Source: Methylobacterium sp. J-076 (GTDB lineage: Bacteria; Pseudomonadota; Alphaproteobacteria; Rhizobiales; Beijerinckiaceae). Taken from it: a stretch of 64,000 nucleotides of DNA. Under the pieces are notes generated by a model. That model saw only the letters and a list, made by a program, of their open reading frames with translations, did no database searches and was not told the origin of the DNA. Below, piece by piece: positions 52,883 to 62,006 of this stretch (position 1 is the first letter of the stretch; the number at the start of each line of letters is the position of its first letter). The stretch covers positions 186,001-250,000 of the forward strand of contig NZ_JAKSXW010000133.1 in NCBI RefSeq assembly GCF_022829405.1, given 5' to 3'. The translations under genes were made by a program, and so were the position numbers.

Positions 52883-54024
52883 ACGCGCAGACGCCGCCCC
52901 GCCCCGAAGCGCCGGCCCCGGTGGGGCTCCTCGCGGAGCTGACCCACCGCTGCCCCCTGCGCTGCCCCTACTGCTCGAACCCCCTGGAGCTCGACCGGCG
53001 CTCGGGCGAGCTCGACACGGCGACGTGGCAGCGGGTGCTGACGGAGGCGGCGGGCCTCGGCGTGCTGCACGTCCACCTGTCGGGGGGCGAGCCCACCGCC
53101 CGCAACGACATCGTGGAGATCACCAAGACCTGCGCCGACCTCGGCCTGTACTCGAACCTGATCACGTCCGGGGTCGGCGGGGCGCTGGACAAGCTCCAGG
53201 CCCTCTACGACGTCGGGCTCGACCATGTGCAGCTGTCGGTGCAGGGCGTCGATGCGCAGAACGCCGAGAAGATCGGCGGCCTGAGGAACGCCCAGCCACA
53301 GAAGATGGTCTTCGCCGCCAAGGTGGTGGAACTCGGCCTGCCGTTGACGCTGAATTCGGTGATCCACCGGGGCAACATCCACGAAGTGGAGGGCTTCATC
53401 GACCTCGCGGTGAAGCTCGGCGCCAAGCGGCTCGAGGTGGCGCACACGCAGTATTACGGCTGGGCCTTCGTCAACCGCGCCGCGCTGATGCCGAACAAGG
53501 CCCAGGTGGACGAGTCGATCCGCCTCGTCGAGGCCGCCCGCGAGCGGCTGAAGGGCCAGCTGGTCATCGACCTCGTGGTGCCGGACTACTACGCGAAGTA
53601 CCCCAAGGCCTGTGCCGGCGGCTGGGGCCGCAAGCTGATGAACGTCACGCCCCAGGGCAAGGTGCTGCCCTGCCACGCGGCCGAGACGATCTCCGGCCTG
53701 GAGTTCTGGCACGTCACCGATCACTCCCTCGGGGAGATCTGGCGGGACTCGCCGGCCTTCACCGCCTATCGGGGCACCGACTGGATGCAGGAGCCCTGCC
53801 GCTCCTGCGACCGGCGGGAGAAGGATTGGGGCGGCTGCCGCTGCCAGGCGCTCGCCCTGGCGGGCGATGCGGCGGCCACCGATCCGGCCTGCTCCCTGTC
53901 CCCCCTGCACGCCAAGGTGCGTGCCCTCGCCGTCGAGGAGGCCGCCGAAACGCCCCCCGACTACGTCTACCGCACGATCGGCAGCAACATCCGCTCGCCG
54001 CTGAAAGAAGGTGCCCCTTCGTGA
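52879..54024 (+). CDS. pqqE: Radical SAM PqqA peptide cyclase PqqE
   Basis: A 381-residue radical SAM enzyme that joins Glu and Tyr of PqqA. The CX3CX2C motif is [11 protein letters not shown] with Cys25, Cys29 and Cys32. The SPASM domain follows with Cys in [15 protein letters not shown] and GGCRCQALA, for two further Fe-S clusters. It starts in an ATGA overlap with pqqCD and ends in a GTGA overlap with the next gene. Confidence 0.97.
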   Translation: MNAQTPPRPEAPAPVGLLAELTHRCPLRCPYCSNPLELDRRSGELDTATWQRVLTEAAGLGVLHVHLSGGEPTARNDIVEITKTCADLGLYSNLITSGVGGALDKLQALYDVGLDHVQLSVQGVDAQNAEKIGGLRNAQPQKMVFAAKVVELGLPLTLNSVIHRGNIHEVEGFIDLAVKLGAKRLEVAHTQYYGWAFVNRAALMPNKAQVDESIRLVEAARERLKGQLVIDLVVPDYYAKYPKACAGGWGRKLMNVTPQGKVLPCHAAETISGLEFWHVTDHSLGEIWRDSPAFTAYRGTDWMQEPCRSCDRREKDWGGCRCQALALAGDAAATDPACSLSPLHAKVRALAVEEAAETPPDYVYRTIGSNIRSPLKEGAPS

Positions 54025-54740
54025 GATCGCTCCCCCTCGCGGCCGCCCTCGCCCTCACCCTCGCCGGATCGACCTTCGGTCCGGCCCGGGCCGAGGAGGC
54101 CCCGACCCCCGCGCCGACGCAGGCGAACGCCACCGCGACCCCGAACGCGGCCGACCTGCTGTTCGAGCAGCCGCAGATGAAGAACGCCGTCCCCGGCAGC
54201 ACGATCACCTACGATTACCTGCGCCGCTCCGGCATCGCGAAGGGCCCCTTCGGCGCCCCCCTCAAGGACACGGTGACCATCAAGGTGGAGCCGGGCAAGC
54301 AGCCGGACGGGCGGAACATGGAGGTGGAGATGTTCTCCGGCCTGAACCGCCGGCCGGCGGGGCCGTTCGAGGACATGGTCGGCAACCCGGTCGTGCCGCT
54401 GTTCCTCGAGAACCACGTCATGGCCCTCTCCAGGGTGCTGGAGGCCAACCCGCGTTACCTGAAGCTCGCCATCCGCCGGGGCCTGCGCGAGCGCGCCACC
54501 GTCACCCCCACCAAGGTGCCGTTCGGCGGCAAGGAGGTGGATGGCTGGCGCATCGTGATGAAGCCCTTCGAGGGCGACAAGATGAGCGATCGGATGCGCG
54601 GGCTGGAGAACCTGACCTACACGTTCGTGACCTCCCCCACGGTGCCGGGCGAGATCGTATCCATGGAAGCCGCCTCCAAGAACCAGGAAGGCGGCGAATT
54701 GCTTGAGGAGAAGCTCGGCTATGAGCAGAAGGCTGGCTAA
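54021..54740 (+). CDS. Secreted protein coupled to pqqE, unknown function
   Basis: A 239-residue protein with a signal peptide ([20 protein letters not shown], cleaved near ARAEE), so probably periplasmic. The mature part has a Pro/Thr/Ala-rich linker, then a beta-rich domain with [37 protein letters not shown] and [18 protein letters not shown]. No family recognised. It starts with GTG in a GTGA overlap with pqqE and overlaps the next gene by 20 bp, so the three are translationally linked. Confidence 0.82.
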   Translation: MRSLPLAAALALTLAGSTFGPARAEEAPTPAPTQANATATPNAADLLFEQPQMKNAVPGSTITYDYLRRSGIAKGPFGAPLKDTVTIKVEPGKQPDGRNMEVEMFSGLNRRPAGPFEDMVGNPVVPLFLENHVMALSRVLEANPRYLKLAIRRGLRERATVTPTKVPFGGKEVDGWRIVMKPFEGDKMSDRMRGLENLTYTFVTSPTVPGEIVSMEAASKNQEGGELLEEKLGYEQKAG

Positions 54741-55089
54741 TCTCGGCGGCATCGCCGCCCTCGCCCTGGTGTTCGGGCTGGCCGCCTCGCCGGGGCGGGC
54801 CGCCGAGGAGAACGACTATCCGACGGACGCGCGGGTCGATTACGTCTTCGGCTGCATGGCGGCCAACGGGCAGACCCGCGAGAACCTTCAGAAGTGCTCG
54901 TGCTCGGTGGACCAGCTCGCCGCGATCCTGCCCTACGACAAGTACGTGCAGGCGAGCACGATCCTGTCCATGCGCCAGGGCATCGGCAACCGCGCCAACG
55001 AGTTCAAGGCGACCAAGGTCTTCGACGACAAGGTCGCCGACCTGCGCCGTGCCCAGGCCGAGGCCGAGATCCGCTGCTACCGGGGCTGA
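54721..55089 (+). CDS. Small secreted Cys-containing protein, unknown function
   Basis: A 122-residue protein with a signal peptide ([20 protein letters not shown]) followed by a helical domain. Four Cys remain in the mature part: FGCMAAN, KCSCSVDQL and the C-terminal IRCYRG. The CXC pair could make disulfides or bind a ligand. ATG at 54721 lies inside the end of the previous gene. Not recognised. The coupling suggests a periplasmic role linked to the PQQ genes. Confidence 0.8.
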   Translation: MSRRLANLGGIAALALVFGLAASPGRAAEENDYPTDARVDYVFGCMAANGQTRENLQKCSCSVDQLAAILPYDKYVQASTILSMRQGIGNRANEFKATKVFDDKVADLRRAQAEAEIRCYRG

Positions 55090-55146
55090 CCGGGGCGGCG
55101 CCTCGCGGCCGCGCCCAACCCATCCCCGCAGCCCCCTCCCCTTTCC

Positions 55147-55239
55147 GTCCCTGCGGGCAGGGCGAGGCCATCGGGCGACGCGCCCGGTCCAGGCGCGTCC
55201 CGCTCCCCCGGATGGCTTCGCTGTACCCGCAAGGACGAG
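55147..55239. repeat. Degenerate REP-like palindrome before folP
   Basis: Imperfect inverted repeat whose right arm CCGGATGGCTTCGCTGTACC and left arm GGGCAGGGCGAGGCCATCGG resemble the arms of the element at 45612-45703. Lies in the 271-bp gap between the pqq-linked genes and folP. Confidence 0.45.
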
Positions 55240-55360
55240 GCTGGATCGCCACGATCTTCCCGGGGCGGAGGGGTCGAAACCGCGTCGGCCCGAACGCCGG
55301 AGGGCGCGCGTGTCGCGACCGACCGTTGCACCCGGCACGCGTTTCGCTCACACCGCTCCT

Positions 55361-56209
55361 GTGACCGACACCCCGCACCCCACCGCCCTGTCCACCCTGC
55401 TGCCCGGCCTCGGGCGGCGGACCCTCGTCATGGGCATCCTCAACGTCACGCCGGATTCGTTCTCCGACGGCGGCCTGTTCGCCGGGGAGGCGCAGGCGCG
55501 GGAGCAGGCCGAACGGCTGGTGGCGGAGGGCGCGGCGATCCTCGACATCGGCGGCGAGTCCACGCGGCCGGGCCACACCCCCGTCCCGGCGGAGGGGGAG
55601 CAGGCCCGCGTCCTGCCGGTGATCCGGGCGCTCGCCGGCAGGCTGGCGGCGCCGATCTCCATCGACACCTACAAGGCCTCCACCGCCGCGGTGGCGCTGA
55701 AGGCCGGGGCGGCCATCGTCAACGACGTCTGGGGCCTGCAGCGCGAGCCGGACATCGCCTCGGTCGCCGCCGCGCACGGGGCCCCGGTCATCGCCATGCA
55801 CAACCGCGAGGCGATCGACCCCGGCATCGACATCGTGGCCGACATGCTCGCCTTCTTCGACCGCTCGCTGACCATCGCCCGCAAGGCCGGCATCCCGGAC
55901 GGGGACATCGTGCTCGATCCGGGGATCGGCTTCGGCAAGAGCTGGGAGCAGCACCTCGAAGCCCTCCGGCGCCTGCCGGAGATCCGGGCCCTCGGCTTCC
56001 CGCTCCTCGTCGGCGTCTCGCGCAAATCGCTCCTCGGGCGGCTGCATGACCGGGAGACCAAGCCCGCCGACCGGCTCCATGGATCCCTGGCCGCCCATGC
56101 CCTGGCCGGCACCCTCGGGGCCGACATCGTGCGCGTCCACGACGTGGCGGCCCATGTGGAGGCCATGCGCGTGGTCGATGCGGTGATGCGCCCGGAGGCG
56201 CGGGCATGA
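55361..56209 (+). CDS. folP: Dihydropteroate synthase
   Basis: A 282-residue TIM-barrel enzyme that joins para-aminobenzoate to dihydropterin pyrophosphate in folate synthesis. The two signature segments are MGILNVTPDSFSDGG and DIGGESTRPGHTPV, with GIGFGKSWEQHLEALRRLP further along. GTG at 55361 is the start; the frame continues upstream into a repeat. First of folP-folB-folK, each overlapping the next by 4 bp. Confidence 0.96.
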   Translation: MTDTPHPTALSTLLPGLGRRTLVMGILNVTPDSFSDGGLFAGEAQAREQAERLVAEGAAILDIGGESTRPGHTPVPAEGEQARVLPVIRALAGRLAAPISIDTYKASTAAVALKAGAAIVNDVWGLQREPDIASVAAAHGAPVIAMHNREAIDPGIDIVADMLAFFDRSLTIARKAGIPDGDIVLDPGIGFGKSWEQHLEALRRLPEIRALGFPLLVGVSRKSLLGRLHDRETKPADRLHGSLAAHALAGTLGADIVRVHDVAAHVEAMRVVDAVMRPEARA

Positions 56210-56580
56210 GCGACCACATCCGCGTCGAGGGAATCGCCGTCTTCGGGCGGCACGGGGTGCTGCCGGAGGAGGAGGTGCTGGGCCAGCGCTTCTACCTCGG
56301 GCTCGACGCCGAGATGGACCTCGCCCCCGCCGGCCGGTCCGACGACGTGGCCCACACGGTGAGCTACGCCGACCTCACGGCCATCGCCGTGACCCTCGCC
56401 ACGGAGCGCCGCTTCAAGCTGATCGAGGCCCTGGCCGAGAGCATCGCGGGCGAGATCCTGGCCCGCTTCCCGACCATCGCGGCGATCACCGTGCGGGTCG
56501 ACAAGCCGAGCGCGCCGGTCCCGGCGATCCTGGAGCGCGTCGGCGTCACCATCACCCGCAGGCGGGAGGGCAGCCGGTGA
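56206..56580 (+). CDS. folB: Dihydroneopterin aldolase
   Basis: A 124-residue enzyme that cleaves dihydroneopterin in folate synthesis. It begins DHIRVEGIAVFGRHGVLPEE, with VSYADLTAIAVTLATER and FKLIEALAESIAGEI. ATG at 56206 overlaps the folP stop. Length typical of FolB. Confidence 0.95.
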   Translation: MSDHIRVEGIAVFGRHGVLPEEEVLGQRFYLGLDAEMDLAPAGRSDDVAHTVSYADLTAIAVTLATERRFKLIEALAESIAGEILARFPTIAAITVRVDKPSAPVPAILERVGVTITRRREGSR

Positions 56581-57047
56581 AGGCCTGGCTCGGCATCGGC
56601 AGCAACATCGGCGACATGGCCGCGACGCTGGACCGGGCGGTGGCATCGCTCGCCGCCGTACCCGGCATCCGGGTCGTCGCCCGTTCGCCGGATTACCGCA
56701 CCCCGCCCTGGGGCAAGACGGACCAGCCCTGGTTCCTGAACGGCGCGGTCGCCATCGAGACCGACCTCGATCCCCATGCCCTGCTCGACGCCTGCCAGGG
56801 CATCGAGCGCGACCTCGGCCGCATCCGCGAGGAGCGCTGGGGGCCGCGGATCATCGACATCGACGTCCTGGCCTACGAGGGCGCGGCTGTGGACGACGAA
56901 CGCCTCGTCCTGCCCCATCGCTACGTGCGCGAGCGTGCCTTCGTGCTGGTGCCCCTGAACGAGATCGCCCCCGACCTCGTCATCGGCGGCGAGCGGGTGG
57001 CTGACGCCCTCGCCAAGCTCGACCGGACGGGGATCGTGCGGGCCTGA
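56577..57047 (+). CDS. folK: 6-hydroxymethyl-dihydropterin pyrophosphokinase
   Basis: A 156-residue kinase that activates hydroxymethyl-dihydropterin for FolP. It begins KAWLGIGSNIGDMAATLD, with WFLNGAVAIETDLDP, the ERDLGRIREERWGPRIIDID metal-binding part and PHRYVRERAFVL. GTG start at 56577 overlapping folB. Last gene of the operon. Confidence 0.96.
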   Translation: MKAWLGIGSNIGDMAATLDRAVASLAAVPGIRVVARSPDYRTPPWGKTDQPWFLNGAVAIETDLDPHALLDACQGIERDLGRIREERWGPRIIDIDVLAYEGAAVDDERLVLPHRYVRERAFVLVPLNEIAPDLVIGGERVADALAKLDRTGIVRA

Positions 57048-57365
57048 GGGGTTGGCTGTCGCCCGTCCTTCGCACCACCTCATCCTGAAAGTGGAGCCGC
57101 GAAGGGGAATAATCCCCTCGCCCCGCTTGCGGGGAGAGGGCCGCGACGACCCTGTCGTCGGCGTGGCGAGGCGGCAGCCGAAGATGAGGGGGCTCGCCGG
57201 TTGATCCTCCTCCGGCACGCCCCCTCACCGCCGCTTCGGCTTCGCCTGCGCTCCCCCCTGACACGACAAGGTGTCAGGGGGCCTCTCCCCGCAGGCGGGG
57301 AGAGGGGTTCCCCGTGCCTTCCCGGCCGGGCACTCAGAATCGAGGCAGGGATCGGCGAATGACTC
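57048..57365. other. Gap between folK and the TRAP genes, mostly repeat
   Basis: About 320 bases between convergent genes. It is filled by a ~195-bp inverted-repeat element (57114-57307) and, at its left, a fragment CCTCATCCTGAAAGTGGAGC that resembles one arm of the palindrome at 36926-37039. No gene is seen. Confidence 0.6.
57114..57307. repeat. 194-bp inverted-repeat element, copy 2
   Basis: Left end CCCCTCGCCCCGCTTGCGGG (57114 on) and right end (57282-57307) are inverted copies over 26 bp with two mismatches. Read on the reverse strand, the whole element aligns with 42308-42503, including the GTGAGGGGGC region and the CGTCGTG-type palindrome. Lies between convergent folK and dctM-like genes. 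Confidence 0.85.
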
Positions 57366-58718
57366 CTACCGCGTGCTGCTCAGCAGCAGGTCCGGCAGCC
57401 ACATGGCGATGCCCGGCACGAGGCACAGGGTCAGGATCGCCACCGCCATCAGCAGCACGAAGGGCAGCGTGCCCCAGATGATGTCCGAAAGCGGGATGTC
57501 CGGGGCGATGTTCTTGATGACGAAGATGTTGAGGCCCACCGGCGGGTGGATCAGCCCCATCTCCATGGTGATCGTCATCACCACACCGAACCACACGAGG
57601 TCGAACCCGGCGGTCTTCAGGGGCGGCAGGATGATCGGCGCGGTCATCAGGATGATCGAGACCGGCGGCAGGAAGAAGCCGAGCACGATCACGAGGCCGA
57701 GGATCGTCACCAGCAGCAGCCAGGGCGAGAGCTGCATCGCCACGATCGCCGCCGCCGCCGACTGCGAGATGTGGAGGTAGCTCATCACGTAGGCGTAGAG
57801 GAGCGACATGCCGATGATCAGCATCAGCATGGTCGATTCCCGCAGGGTGGCGGTGAGGATCGGGCTCACGTCCCGGAAGCGCCACACCCCGTAGATCGCC
57901 GCGATCAGCCCCAGCGCCAGCAGGCCGCCGAGGCCCGCCGTCTCGGAGGGCGTGGCGTAGCCGCCGTAGAGCGCGATCATGACGCCCGTAAGCAGCACCA
58001 CGAAGGGCAGCACCCGCGGCAGGGTCGAGAAGCGCTGCGCGAGGCTGTAGGTGTCCTCGGCCAGGATCGGCGAGGCCGGCCCGCCACGCTCCAGCACTCC
58101 CTTGGCGGTGGCGTATTCGGCGCGGAAGCGCACCATCGCCCAGGCCGCGAACAGGCAGACCAGCAGCAGCCCCGGCCCGATGCCGGCCAGGAACAGCCGC
58201 CCGAGGGATTGTTCGGCCGCCACGGCGTAGAGGATCATGGTGATGGAGGGCGGCAACAGGATGCCCAGCGTCCCCCCCGCCGCGATGATGCCGGCGGCGA
58301 AGCCCGGCGAGTAGCCGCGCTTGCGCATCTCCGGGATGCCGGCGGAGCCGATGGCCGAGCAGGTCGCCGGGCTCGACCCCGCCATGGCGGCGAACAGGGC
58401 GCAGGCGAAGACGTTGGCGATGCCGAGGCCGCCGGGGATGCGGTTCATCCAGGCATGCATGGCCGAGTACAGGTCCTGCCCCGCCCGGGAACGACCGATG
58501 GCGGCGCCCTTCAGGATGAAGAGCGGGATCGAGAGCAGGGTGATGGAGGCCATCTCCTCGTAGACGTTCTGCGCCACCGTATCGAGGGAGGCGGCGGGCA
58601 TGAACGCCAGCATGAAGGCCAGCGCCACCGCGCCGAGCGCGAAGGCGATGGGGATGCCCGACAGCATCGCACCGAGGGTGGCGCCCGCGTAGAGGAAGCC
58701 GATCGCCGCCGTGCTCAT
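57366..58718 (-). CDS. TRAP transporter large permease (DctM-like)
   Basis: A 450-residue membrane protein with about twelve segments, the large transport subunit of a tripartite ATP-independent periplasmic transporter. Typical stretches are SIPLFILKGAAIGRS, CSAIGSAGIPEMRKRGYSPG, ILLPPSITMILYAV and LIHPPVGLNIFVIKNIAP. ATG at 58718 overlaps dctQ. Driven by an ion gradient. Confidence 0.94.
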   Translation of the reverse strand: MSTAAIGFLYAGATLGAMLSGIPIAFALGAVALAFMLAFMPAASLDTVAQNVYEEMASITLLSIPLFILKGAAIGRSRAGQDLYSAMHAWMNRIPGGLGIANVFACALFAAMAGSSPATCSAIGSAGIPEMRKRGYSPGFAAGIIAAGGTLGILLPPSITMILYAVAAEQSLGRLFLAGIGPGLLLVCLFAAWAMVRFRAEYATAKGVLERGGPASPILAEDTYSLAQRFSTLPRVLPFVVLLTGVMIALYGGYATPSETAGLGGLLALGLIAAIYGVWRFRDVSPILTATLRESTMLMLIIGMSLLYAYVMSYLHISQSAAAAIVAMQLSPWLLLVTILGLVIVLGFFLPPVSIILMTAPIILPPLKTAGFDLVWFGVVMTITMEMGLIHPPVGLNIFVIKNIAPDIPLSDIIWGTLPFVLLMAVAILTLCLVPGIAMWLPDLLLSSTR

Positions 58719-59407
58719 CGCGTCCCCCCCGTGCCCACCGTCCGCCCCATCGGATCGGGACCCTCGGGGGTGATCTCCGGCGCCCCGCGCATGTCCGCGT
58801 TGAGGTCGGCGCCCAGGCCGACCTTCGGCTTGGCCCAGCCCGCCGCCCGCGGCCCGTGGAGCAGGCCCTCGGCGATCTGCAGGGCGAACTGCAGGCACAG
58901 CAGGCTCATGCCCGCCGCCATCAGGGTGTAGGGGATCGCCAGCGGCGGCCCCCAGGTCGATTGCGAGACCTGCCCGTCCGTCCAGGCCTCGTGGTCGAGG
59001 GACCAGCTCTTCCACGCGAAGAACAGGCAGAAGGCGAGGCTGACGATGTCGGCCAGCAGCAGCCGCACCCGGTTCACCGCCGGCGGCAGCAGCCCGGTCA
59101 GGGCCTCGATGGCGACGTGGCCGCGCTTGGCCTGCACCGCCGCCGCCGAGAAGAAGGTGGCCCCCACGATGAGGAACACCGCCATCTCGTCCTGCCACTC
59201 GGTCGGCTCCTTCAACAGGTAGCGGACCACCACGCTGTGGCTGAGCACGAGGCAGGCCGCCACGAGGCAGAGGCCGCCGAGCCCCATGATCACCCGGTTG
59301 AGCCCGGCCAACGCCCGTTCGAGGGCCCCGAGGGCGCCGGGAATGCGGGGCGCCGCCTCGGCACGGGCCTCCGGGCCGGCGGTGGCGGCGTCGAAGGCGT
59401 GGCTCAC
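58715..59407 (-). CDS. TRAP transporter small permease (DctQ-like)
   Basis: A 230-residue protein with four membrane segments between residues about 40 and 185, the small subunit of the TRAP transporter. The family segment TEWQDEMAVFLIVGATFFSA is present. GTG at 59407 overlaps the dctP stop in a GTGA, as is usual. Its N- and C-terminal tails are longer than in the shortest relatives. Confidence 0.9.
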   Translation of the reverse strand: MSHAFDAATAGPEARAEAAPRIPGALGALERALAGLNRVIMGLGGLCLVAACLVLSHSVVVRYLLKEPTEWQDEMAVFLIVGATFFSAAAVQAKRGHVAIEALTGLLPPAVNRVRLLLADIVSLAFCLFFAWKSWSLDHEAWTDGQVSQSTWGPPLAIPYTLMAAGMSLLCLQFALQIAEGLLHGPRAAGWAKPKVGLGADLNADMRGAPEITPEGPDPMGRTVGTGGTR

Positions 59408-60426
59408 GCCACCTGCTCCGCGAGCTTGAGCAGCTCCGCGCAGCTCGCGTTCTTGGCGGCGTAGTCCTTCCAGGCCGTGGCCCGGGCGATGTCGCGCCAC
59501 TTGTTGAGGTTGGCCTCGTCGAGCTGCTCGACCTTGGCGCCGGCCTTGCCGAACAGCTCCTCGACGCGGATGTCGTCGGCCTTGGCGCCGGCCTGACCGA
59601 ACGCCTCCAATTCGGCGCCGGTGGCCATGATGGCGTCCTGCTGGTCCTTCGGCAGGCCGTCGAACACGATCTTCGACATCATGATCGGCTCCAGCATGAA
59701 CCAGTAGGAATGCTGGCGGCCGGAGGTGAGCGCCTTCGACAGCTCCTCCAGGCGGAACGAGATCAGGCTGGTGGAGGAGGTCAGCACCGCGTCGCAGGCG
59801 CCGGTCTGCATGGCGGCGTAGGATTCGTTGGACGGGATCGAGAGGGTGGCCGCGCCCGCCTCCTTCATCATCATGTCCATCTCGCGGGAGCCGCCGCGGA
59901 CCTTCATCCCCTTCGCGTCGGAGGGCGCCACCAGCGGGCGCTCCCGGCTCGCAATGCCCCCCGCCTGCCAGACCCAGGAGACCATCACGATCCCCTTGGC
60001 GGCCAGGACCTCGGTGAGCTTGCGGCCCACCGGGGCGGTCTTCCAGGCGATCGCCTGCGGGTAGGAGGTCACGAGGGCGGGCATCAGCCCGATGTTCATC
60101 TCCGGCACCTCGCCGCCGGCATAGGGGGCCGGGTAGAGCGACATGTCGAGGGCGCCCTTGCGCATGGCGCCGAACTGGGCGTTCGTCTTCATCAGCGACG
60201 AGCCGGGATAGACCTGCACGTCCAGCGCGCCCTTGGTCTTCTCGCCCACCTGCTTGGCGAACATCCGGCACATGCGGTCGCGGAAGTCGCCCTCCTCCAG
60301 GGTCCCGCCGGGGAACTGGTGCGACAGCTTGAGGGTGGTCGCCGCCTCGGCCGGGCGCAGGCCGAACCGGAGGAGCGCGGGCGCGGCAAGGGTCGCGGCG
60401 ACGAGATTGCGTCGTGTCGGCGTCAT
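59404..60426 (-). CDS. TRAP transporter substrate-binding protein (DctP-like)
   Basis: A 340-residue periplasmic solute receptor. The N-terminus has TPTRRNLVAATLAAPALL, a signal of twin-arginine-like form, then the DctP fold with LSHQFPGGTLEEGDFRDRM and PLVAPSDAKGMKVRGGSREM. The ligand is unknown; DctP proteins often bind organic acids. It is first in the operon dctP-dctQ-dctM and is divergent from a GntR gene. Confidence 0.93.
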   Translation of the reverse strand: MTPTRRNLVAATLAAPALLRFGLRPAEAATTLKLSHQFPGGTLEEGDFRDRMCRMFAKQVGEKTKGALDVQVYPGSSLMKTNAQFGAMRKGALDMSLYPAPYAGGEVPEMNIGLMPALVTSYPQAIAWKTAPVGRKLTEVLAAKGIVMVSWVWQAGGIASRERPLVAPSDAKGMKVRGGSREMDMMMKEAGAATLSIPSNESYAAMQTGACDAVLTSSTSLISFRLEELSKALTSGRQHSYWFMLEPIMMSKIVFDGLPKDQQDAIMATGAELEAFGQAGAKADDIRVEELFGKAGAKVEQLDEANLNKWRDIARATAWKDYAAKNASCAELLKLAEQVA

Positions 60427-60524
60427 GGTCACCTCCCGCGCCGCACAAGATGCGGCCTGTATTTGTGCAACGCGGTATTCATCGCCTACCGTCTTGGTAT
60501 GCAGAGAACGGTCTCTTGTATATT

Positions 60525-60555
60525 TTGTCAACGGCCTCGCATATTACACCGACAA
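60525..60555. promoter_or_regulatory. Divergent control region of the TRAP operon
   Basis: Minus-strand TTGACA (60526-60531) is a perfect -35 hexamer directed at dctP, though no good -10 follows. An inverted pair TTGTC (60525-60529) and GACAA (60551-60555) could be a regulator site. The 173-bp gap is markedly A/T-rich and separates dctP from the GntR gene. Confidence 0.4.
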
Positions 60556-60599
60556 GTTCGGACGCGGATGAATCCGGACAACCGTAAAGGGGGGTGGGG

Positions 60600-61247
60600 A
60601 TGAGCCGCGCGCAGGATCTCCGGCAGACGATCGAGGACGAGATCGTCGAGGGCCGTCTGGCTCTGGGCTCGCGGCTGGACGAGGTGCAGCTCGCCGGGCG
60701 CTTCGGCGTCTCCCGCACGCCGATCCGCGAGGCGCTGCTCCAGCTCGCCGTGAGCGGCCTCGTAGAGACGAAGCCCCGGCGCGGCACCATCGTCAGCGCC
60801 CCCGAACCGCACCACCTGATCGCGATGTTCGAGACCATGGCCGAGATCGAGGCCGCCTGCGGGCGGCTGGCGGCCCGGCGCCTCACGGGGGACGACCGGA
60901 CGGCGCTGGAGACGGCGCTCACCGCCTGCGCCGCGGCGGCGGGCGACTGCGAGGCCTACTATGCCGAGAACTACGTGTTCCACAGCCTCATCTACCGGGC
61001 GAGCCACAACGGCTTCCTGGCGGACCAGGCGCTGAACCTGCACCGCCGCCTCGCGCCCTACCGGCGGCTGCAATTGCGGGTGCGCCAGCGGCTGCCGCAA
61101 TCGCTGGCGGAGCACCGGGGGATCGTGGAGGCGATCCTGGCGGGGGACGACGCCGCGGCGGCGGAGCGGCTGCGGGGCCACGTCCTCGTGCAGGGCGACC
61201 GCTTCGCCGACCTCGTGTCGGGGCTGCGGGCGCCGGACGCGGCGTGA
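60600..61247 (+). CDS. GntR-family regulator, FCD type (1)
   Basis: A 215-residue DNA-binding protein. The N-terminal winged helix has AGRFGVSRTPIREALLQLA, and the C-terminal FCD domain of all-helical type begins near residue 80, usually binding an organic acid with a metal. ATG at 60600 has AGGGGGGTGGGG upstream; a GTG at 60594 is possible. Divergent from dctP, so probably the regulator of the TRAP operon. Confidence 0.92.
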   Translation: MSRAQDLRQTIEDEIVEGRLALGSRLDEVQLAGRFGVSRTPIREALLQLAVSGLVETKPRRGTIVSAPEPHHLIAMFETMAEIEAACGRLAARRLTGDDRTALETALTACAAAAGDCEAYYAENYVFHSLIYRASHNGFLADQALNLHRRLAPYRRLQLRVRQRLPQSLAEHRGIVEAILAGDDAAAAERLRGHVLVQGDRFADLVSGLRAPDAA

Positions 61248-61260
61248 GGGACCGGCCCGC

Positions 61261-61941
61261 CTACGCCGCGCCGCGTTCCCCGTAATTCGCGGCGATGACC
61301 CGCTTCTTGTGGCGGATGTGCTCCCGCAGCAGGCTCCCGAGGGCCGTGCCGTCGCGGGCGCGCAGGTGCACGATCATCTCCTCGTGCTCCGACATCGCCT
61401 CCTTCCACTGTTCCTCGGTCTGGTGGGCGCGGTAGCGCGAGCGCTGGATGCGGCCCGACAGGCTCTGGTAGATGTTGGAGAGGGTGGAGTTGCGGGCCGC
61501 CGCCATGATCGCCTCGTGGATCAGGCGGTTGTGGGCGAAGTAGCCGACCTCGTCCCCCGCCGTGAAGGCGGCGAGCATGGCATCGTGGTCGGTCTGGATG
61601 GCGTCGATCTCCGCGTCCGAGATCGTCCGGCAGGCGAGGTCGCCCGCCGTCGCCTCCAGGCCCGCGATCACCTCGATCACATCCTCCAGCTCCTCCTCCG
61701 AGATGCTCGCCACCCGGGCACCGCGGTTCGGCAGGAGTTCGAGCAGGCCCTCCGTCGCCAGGATCTTGATCGCCTCGCGCAGCGGCGTGCGCGAGATGCC
61801 GAAGCGCTCGGTCAGCTCGCCCTCGTTGATCCGCTCCTTCGGCTCCATCTCGCCGGACTGGATCAGCTCGCGCATGCGGTCGGCCACCTCGTCATGGAGG
61901 TAGCGGCGGCTGATGCCGAATCCGGATTCAATTTTGTTCAT
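61261..61941 (-). CDS. GntR-family regulator, FCD type (2)
   Basis: A 226-residue regulator of the same FadR/FCD family as its neighbour, with TERFGISRTPLREAIKILA and a helical ligand-binding domain. ATG at 61941 is preferred over one four codons upstream. It lies 65 bp after the FAD/Fe-S enzyme gene on the same strand, and its end is 13 bp from the other GntR gene. Probably regulates the enzyme or the transporter. Confidence 0.92.
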   Translation of the reverse strand: MNKIESGFGISRRYLHDEVADRMRELIQSGEMEPKERINEGELTERFGISRTPLREAIKILATEGLLELLPNRGARVASISEEELEDVIEVIAGLEATAGDLACRTISDAEIDAIQTDHDAMLAAFTAGDEVGYFAHNRLIHEAIMAAARNSTLSNIYQSLSGRIQRSRYRAHQTEEQWKEAMSEHEEMIVHLRARDGTALGSLLREHIRHKKRVIAANYGERGAA

Positions 61942-62006
61942 GCGCACACACACATCCGGCCGCGGGGGACCGATAGGTAAGACAATATGTGTAGGTGCAG
62001 CGGAAT

